A stretch of 64,000 nucleotides of DNA from Macrolepiota albuminosa (taxonomy: Eukaryota; Basidiomycota; Agaricomycetes; Agaricales; Agaricaceae). Below the pieces are notes generated by a model. That model ran no database searches. It was not told the origin of the DNA and saw nothing but the letters and a program-made list of their open reading frames with translations. Numbering within the stretch: the stretch's first letter is position 1; the number at the start of each line of letters is the position of its first letter. The stretch covers positions 527,076-591,075 of the forward strand of contig JAMWFC010000131.1 of NCBI GenBank assembly GCA_027475525.1. The letters are read 5' to 3'. This document shows, piece by piece, positions 58,401 to 64,000 of the stretch. The position numbers and the translations under genes are program-made.

Positions 58401-59620
58401 GAAAGGAAACCCAACAATTGAAGGGAAGAGACTTATTATAGGGATGGTCATCGGGGGAAGAACACAATACCGCACAAGAGTCCAGGGTATGCCCAAGCAG
58501 GTGGAAGACCTTCTAACAAAAATGATACGAGATTTCATATGGGGTGAGAACACATGACCAACGATCGGAATGAACACAATGCGACGCCCTCTAGAAGAGG
58601 GAGGGAAGAAGGTTCTAGATATCAAAGCGAGGAACGAAGCTATTGAAATAATGAAATTGCAGAGGTACCTAAAAACTGATGATGACAGGCCCAGATGGGC
58701 AAAATTGGCAGACAAGATTATAAATCGGAAAATATCAAAGTGTAGCGGAGTCGAGGAGAATGCACTTATAAATACATTCATACAGACTACAAACGTAGAT
58801 ACAAGGACAGCGAGCACAGATCTGCCAGCACATCTACAGAGGATGCTGAAAGTAGGAAAGAAATATCATATCACATTCTGTCCACTAATAATAGACAGAG
58901 CCGTAAAGGAGAAAGTCCCAGTATGGTACCATCCAGGCCTAGAACTGATAAAAAACATTAAGATAAACACAGTGACAATGAAATGCATGAGATCAACGCA
59001 CAGGATTAAGACGGTGGGGGACATGGCAGAGCTAGGGCGCACACTGCGTGACATCAGCAACGGAAACCACAAAGCACGCAAAAACTGTGCATGCTCCATA
59101 TGCAAAGAATGGCGTCGGAAGGGGTGCGGCAACCCACACAAGTGTAGCAAGACAGCCCGAAACTTTCTGACGAGACTAAACGAAAGGTGGAACCTAGACG
59201 CCCCAGATGTAGATAGGTCCATAAGGGAAGAAGAGAAGAACCTGATACCAGACGACTCTACAATGACTTTTGAGCTGGACTTTGCAACGAAGAACTCCCT
59301 GACAGAGGGCTTCAGAGTTTTCGTAAACCGTGAGCAAGAAATTGGGGGACATGTGGATTACGAGAGACAATATCGGTCCCCCCCACAACTGACAACTATA
59401 TACACAGATGGATCCTGTATAAAGGACAGGGATGGAAATGCTGCAGCAGGGGCTGGAATATGGTTTGGTCAGGACGACCCTCGAAATAGAGCAATTAGAC
59501 TGCCCCAAAACCTGGCGCAGACAAACAACGCCGGTGAGGCAGTGGTCAGGACGACCCTCGAAATAGAGCAATTAGACTGCCCCAAAACCTGGCGCAGACA
59601 AACAACGCCGGTGAGGCAGT
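55438..59620 (+). pseudogene. LINE ORF2: APE endonuclease, reverse transcriptase, RNase H
   Basis: 1039 codons are open before a TGA at 58555-58557 (Arg likely, GENT-R-PTIG); the frame then continues to the truncation. The N-terminal APE-type endonuclease has ASPNIKG, ILAVQETHL, LGDMNMVEEAVDR and NTDHSMV. The RT has YRPITVLNADYKILTK, HGDQAGFMKGR, CLDQEKAYDKI, RQGDPLSCLLFN and the intact active site LFADDTT. A Cys-rich segment (CACSICKEWRRKGCG) precedes RNase H, which opens YTDGSCIKD and has IKSDSQITLD but lacks its last catalytic part. The 77-bp duplication at 59467 breaks RNase H. Confidence 0.85.
59467..59620. repeat. 77-bp tandem duplication (site 16)
   Basis: 59467-59543 is repeated at 59544-59620 within LINE RNase H. 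Collapsing it restores the reading TNNAGEAV to AILAATQAI. Confidence 0.9.
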
Positions 59621-59832
59621 AGCCATACTAGCCGCCACCCAAGCAATACCGAAAGATGAGGCTATCCTCATTAAAAGTGACTCACAAATTACGCTCGATA
59701 GTATTACTACACACCTAAAAAAACGAGAAGACGAAGGGTGGATAGGAATAGCAAATAGAAACATCTTGAAACCCCTAGTAGCACGACTGCGAGAAAGAAC
59801 AGGCCTAACACTATTAAGTAAAGTTAAAGCCC

Positions 59833-60747
59833 CAAGCCTACTCAAGCCTACTTATTTCTTTTCTGAGAACAAGATACAGGATTTGGTAGACAGCAAAGCT
59901 TTATGCTCTCTCCTAGCCCCACTTCTACCCTTGCTCCTTGTGAAATTGTTGCTAGTCAGGTTCAGATCAAAAAGCAAGCTGAAAATGAATGCCATGCCTT
60001 CAAAAAAAAGATAAGGAAGCTGACAGTTCTATCTATGCTAAGTTATTGGGAAGTACAGAGATAATCAACTCTATTAAATGATTTCTTGGAGAATCTAGAC
60101 ATGTGGTTATCTCTACTGTTTATCTTCTCAATATATAGAATTGTTTCCTACCACCTCTTCATTTTTTTACTAATAATCACACATAGACCTTATCAATAAC
60201 TTCCTATAACTCATACTCACTAAAGTTGTATATCTCTTCAACTCCAATAACAGGTACACAGACAAGGTTCTTCTCAAAGTCACAAAAATGATCTCTACCT
60301 GAGGCAATAATGACACTCACTTTTGTTTTACCTCTTTGTATTTCATTGAAGTCTCCAAGAATCTTATGAAGGCCTTTAAGCTGCTAAGTAAAGCACCATC
60401 TACTTTGGATCTAGTCAACAGCCCCATCTCATTTTTAACCAACCATGCAATCAAATGTGGAAAGCACTTGAATTTCTTCAAGCAGATTGAAAATTTTGAA
60501 GATTTGTATCCTCTCTGATACAAATTCAAATGAGAGGCTTGTCTAAAAATTCTTATGTATTTACCTGGCCCAAATACACATCTCATATAAATACACTGGC
60601 TCAAAAAATTGCTCCAATATTTGGTCTTTTTTGGAAAGATTCACATAGTATGCAACTATTATCTAAGACAAAAATCATATGATATATAGCTGCATCCCAG
60701 CTTTATAATGATGTATGAATTATGATTTAAACAAAAACTTGCTGATT
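59833..60747. repeat. 915-bp direct repeat, right copy
   Basis: It appears identical to 52259-53173. It directly follows the truncated LINE and then runs into the Tc1-like relic. Confidence 0.9.
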
Positions 60748-60797
60748 AATAAATCTAACAAACTATTCAATCACTGAGCCAGTTTTTTTGACCCACT

Positions 60798-61311
60798 CTA
60801 ATTTTTATATTTAATACTTGGTATAGCCCCCATTTGCCTTTTGATCCTTCTAGGCATGCTTTCTATGAGGCTTTGGCATACCTCTGATAGTATTTCATTC
60901 CATTCCTTGACCACTCTTTCCCACAACTCATGCACTCCTTCAGAAGGTATCTCATACTTCAAGAGTTTGCACTTGATGTAAATCCAGAGGTGTTCAATAG
61001 GATTGAGATCAGAAAATTGGGCAGGCCAGGATAACACAATGATGTTGTTATCAGAAAACCAGGTTGTTGCTTGTCAAGAGGTGTGTTTTGAGTTGTTGTC
61101 CTGCTGAAAATATTGTTCTTCTTCCTCCATTTCCAACTTCTCAAAGCTTTCCACTACTCTCTCATTCAAAATCTTACAATACTATACAGCATTCATCTTT
61201 TCCTGGACTTTTATAAGCTTTTCCACTCCATTCCAATCCATGTAGCCCCATACTGTAAGACTGTTTCCTCCTCCATGCTTTACAGTTGGTGTAGTAGTGC
61301 AATTAAATAGT
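60798..61311 (-). pseudogene. Tc1/mariner-type transposase fragment
   Basis: The minus strand reads KHGGGNSLTVWGYM, then QYFQQDNNSKHTS, a TGA, and LSWPAQFSDLNPIEHLW with a C-terminal tail to the stop at 60798. The second Asp (QQDN) and the DLNPIEHLW signature are those of Tc1/mariner DDE transposases. Stops occur after NAV and after KHTS. The N-terminal DNA-binding part is missing: the LTR at 61319 cuts it off. A possible terminal-repeat stretch, gccagtttttttgacccactc, lies at about 60779-60799. Confidence 0.8.
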
Positions 61312-61318
61312 GGTTCTC

Positions 61319-61622
61319 TGTAATCCCTAGGATTACGACCGTCTGAACACGGTTGTGTACACAGGTTTATTTATATGTACAAATCCCGCCATTTATATCC
61401 GTGCCATACTTACTTCTAGGACTGCTCTTCTTTCTGCTCTCGCTTTTCCCATTCTCTAGATCTTTTCTTCATACTACGTACGGAGTAGAGTCACGCTATA
61501 GTAAGCAAGGTCCTGTTCTGTGTCAGCTGTGTAAGAGTTGTCCGGAGACGGACTCCATCTTTTTTTTGAACTTCGACCTTGGCGCCTCAGAACCGACCCT
61601 GGAGTCTGATGTTGCTACAGCA
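61319..61622 (+). repeat. Probable 5' LTR of the second Gypsy element
   Basis: It begins TGTAATCC, where Tc1 homology stops. The right end is provisional (ACAGCA at 61617-61622 or GCAGCA at 61635-61640). No second LTR is in view to fix it. Confidence 0.45.
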
Positions 61623-61773
61623 TAAGCGGACCTTGCAGCATACCCACCATACCCACGTCCCGCGCAAGTTAGGTCGAGAGAAAAGCCGCATATAATCAGC
61701 TTATTGTGTTACTACACCCAACCTGTCCCGCATTTTTCCACAGACCCCTGTAATCACGCGCAGCCGGGCGCAG

Positions 61774-63741
61774 TTGATATCTCGACAAACATCGTCATCA
61801 TTGACCATTACAATACCCGTTGCTCCGGCTGCTCCGACAACTGTGGTTACAACAACTTCTCCTTCACAGTCTAGTGTTTCAACATCATCCTCCGAATCAG
61901 ATTATCTTCCACCTAAGAAGAGAATGTCATTTAAAGCCTCAAAGCGTTCTGTCGTAGAGGACCGAGGCACCAAGCCTCCACTTGTATCAGAGGGAGATCT
62001 TACTCCCAAGGCAGTCAAGCATTTTGAGCACGCGTGTCTCGATTATTTCGCGAACAAGAAGATCGGGGCAGAGGAACAGGTTCGAAGGATTCTGATTAGT
62101 TTTAAGGATCACCGTATCCGTGATTGGATTGCTGTCAATCGTGACAACTTGCACAAGATGTCTTTCGAGGAATTCTTGGTAGAATTGCACTCGAAGTACT
62201 TGCCTGATGATTGGCAGGCGAAGGTTCGCATCTTGATCTTGTCTACTGCTTTCGATCCAGCCAAACAGACTTGGTGGGATTTCGCAACGTATATCCAGAA
62301 CAAGAATTCACTCTTATTTGGCACCGACTCATACTACAAGCCGGAAGACTTACGACGTCATCTCGAGGCGAAGCTGGACCCAGCCCTGTCGCTGTTGTAT
62401 TTCGAAAAGAAGATCAATGAGGAACTTGAGTTGAACAAATGGTTGGAAAGGCTTTGCGTACAGGACGAAAGTCGCCGTCATGCTGAAAAGAGACAGAGAG
62501 AAATAGCGGATGAGGTTATGCGTCAGTCCAAGAAACCCCTGCTGTCGTCAAACAAGTATAATTCGTCTTCCCGTGATGCTACGTCATCTACTGCCGCTTG
62601 TCCTCGTTTGCCGAGTCTCACCGATGAAGAGAGGAAGCTCCTGCATGAAAACAATGGATGCTTCCGTTGCCGCCGCGTTTTTGTTTCTTGCCGTACTGGT
62701 AGCTGTACCGAGCCGTTCCCAGATCCCGCTACGTATCAGAAGATTACGCAAGCCACAGTTGATGCTGCAAAGTCAGCTCAATCGGATGTTGTAAAGACAC
62801 AGTCCCGTTCTGGAAAAACCACACGTACCGTTGCATCTGTCAATGTCGCGTCCCCCTCCGCTTCCGCTACTGTTGCCGCTATATTGCCCTTGTCTTCAGA
62901 CGATGAGGATGAAGAGAGCGAGCTGTCTGCTGAGACTGATGAATGTTCTGAAGTGAGTAATGTTCCTGTAACAATTTCTCATTTTAAATGGACGGCGACG
63001 GTCGATGGACCATGCATTCAAGTCCCTCTCCCAATTGAAACGTTGCTTGATAGTGGGTCACAGGTTGTCCTAATTGATTCTTCTCTAGTAAATCAACTGG
63101 GGTTACGCTGTCTTCGCTTAAACAAACCGCTCACTGTGAAACTCGCCTTATCGGAAAAGAATTCGAAAACTGCTACCGTATTGACAGAATTCTGTAAATC
63201 AGCTGTTACTTCTCTTGATCGCACTTGGACTTCACATACAGTACAAGCAATAATTGCAGATAATCTCGCGTGTCCTGTAATATTAGGTCTCCCGTTTTTG
63301 ATGAAAAATAACATTGTTGTGGATCATGCTGACGGTACTGTCATAGATAAGGTCTTAAAATACAACCTTCTCAAACCGTGTGATGTTAAACGTCCATGCG
63401 TAAAAAAACGTGTGTCTATTCGGACAAAATTTAAGCAGACACTTATATACAGGAAAGAACTTGTAAAGGAATTGAAATTTGTTTGTGCCGCACGACTGGA
63501 GAGGATGCAATGGGCTGGCCTTTTTGAGGAAGTAACAGAAGTGAATGTGCTGGCGGCTGTCAGAACCAGAATTCAAGAATTATCGGCGGAAGAACAGTTA
63601 AAGCAGTTCGACATGGAGGTGAAAAAGGAATTTCGTGACGAGTTTGAACCCATTGCAAATGTCAAGGATCTGCCAAGGGATGTTTTAGTGGAAATTCGTT
63701 TGAAAGAGGCAAATTTGATGATAAAGAAACGTTCGTACTAG
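61774..63741 (+). pseudogene. Gag-protease polyprotein of the second Gypsy element
   Basis: A 655-codon frame. The gag core (about residues 80-220) contains VKHFEHACLDYF, RIRDWIAVNRDNL and FLVELHSKYLPDDW. A Cys-rich segment NNGCFRCRRVFVSCRTGSC stands where relatives have a CCHC knuckle, with Cys in place of the usual His. The retropepsin active site is TLLDSGSQVVLIDSS, with LGLPFL downstream. The frame ends at TAG (63739-63741), but homology continues (CPRKYRDAWKVLLEEHLTAG, then RIRPSSSPFASPV) to 63838. TAG is therefore a point nonsense (CAG likely) and the natural product extends into RT. Confidence 0.75.
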
Positions 63742-63838
63742 TGTCCTCGTAAATACCGTGATGCGTGGAAGGTATTGTTGGAAGAGCATCTTACAGCGGG
63801 TCGCATCCGCCCATCTTCTTCCCCATTTGCGTCTCCGG

Positions 63839-64000
63839 TGATAGGCTTCTACTCGGACTGAGCGCATCAAGGGACATTATAGGCCAACTGACACTTGACG
63901 TATTCAGGACTCTAGCGACCAGCTGGGAATATAGAGCAGCTCTAGCTCTGGCAAATTACTACAGGATGTGGAAACTTATCCTAACCCCTAGCTACCAGGC
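63839..64000. mobile_element. LTR-like insertion, truncated by the window end
   Basis: TGATAGGCTTCTACTCGGACTG starts directly after the RT codons SPFASPV. It matches 25840-26000 with scattered, mostly transition differences. Confidence 0.6.

Larger units (their letters stand above)
53174..59832 (+). mobile_element. Non-LTR retrotransposon (LINE with APE endonuclease and RNase H), 3'-truncated
   Basis: A 5' leader of about 400 bp is followed by ORF1 (zinc-knuckle protein) and ORF2 (endonuclease, RT, RNase H). This composition fits the Tad/I-type LINEs of fungi. The element stops abruptly inside RNase H with no 3' UTR or poly(A), and is bracketed by 915-bp direct repeats. Both main frames are long and almost undamaged, so the copy is young. 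Confidence 0.85.
61319..64000 (+). mobile_element. Second Ty3/Gypsy element, 5' part, interrupted at 63838
   Basis: An LTR-like leader (TGTAATCCCTAGGATTACG..., with TATTTATATG) enters the Tc1 relic at 61319. Then follow a gag-protease frame (61774-63741) and the start of RT up to 63838. There a different LTR-like sequence, TGATAGGC..., takes over to the window end. The element belongs to a different Gypsy family from the one at 10-21 kb. Confidence 0.7.

Noticed and set aside
53174..60747. The 915-bp repeats as a simple long target-site duplication of the LINE
   Set aside because: A target-primed insertion should preserve the LINE 3' end, but it is missing inside RNase H. Kept only as an open alternative in the findings.

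Overview
The window is genomic DNA of a filamentous fungus, most likely a basidiomycete of the Agaricomycetes. Host genes carry many short introns (47-72 bp, GTRNGT...YAG, CTNAC/CTAAY-like branch sites). The transposon mix (DIRS-like tyrosine-recombinase elements, Helitron-type PIF1 helicases, chromodomain Ty3/Gypsy, Copia, a non-LTR element with APE endonuclease and RNase H, Tc1/mariner) and a patatin/NB-ARC/TPR gene are typical of mushroom genomes. Species cannot be read from the sequence.

Layout. 1-4.3 kb: short repeat families and a gene for a Ser/Thr-rich single-pass membrane protein. 4.3-24.7 kb: on the minus strand, the remains of a DIRS-like element (RT/RNase H at 23.3-24.7 kb, tyrosine recombinase at 4.3-22 kb). 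Its recombinase gene is cut in two places, by a complete Copia element (4703-9893) and a complete Ty3/Gypsy element (10164-21558). Removing either, with one copy of its target duplication, rejoins the recombinase in frame. 24.9-29.7 kb: a decayed Helitron-type PIF1 helicase gene, also split by two insertions. 30-45 kb: a gene-bearing, mostly transposon-free stretch with a Syn8/syntaxin-8-like SNARE, a second membrane protein of the 2-3 kb type, a CUE-domain ER protein, and DNA2 nuclease/helicase. 45.4-50.1 kb: a 1473-residue NLR-like protein (patatin, NB-ARC, 16 near-identical TPR units). 51.4-64 kb: a solo Gypsy LTR, a nearly intact LINE bracketed by 915-bp direct repeats, a Tc1 relic, and a second Gypsy element cut at the window end by another LTR-like sequence.

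Three themes matter most. First, sixteen tandem duplications, all in mobile or repetitive DNA, have a period of exactly 77 bp. This looks like unmerged k=77 contig overlaps, so many apparent frameshifts in the elements are probably not biological. Second, most real inactivating changes are CGA to TGA, or CpG to CpA in catalytic codons, as expected from deamination of methylated CpG. Third, several parts look biologically unusual: a patatin domain in the NLR that appears to lack both catalytic residues; a Gypsy element with an apparent Tf1-type self-primer, two retropepsin-like domains and an antisense accessory gene; and a Copia element with a half-tRNA-type primer site.
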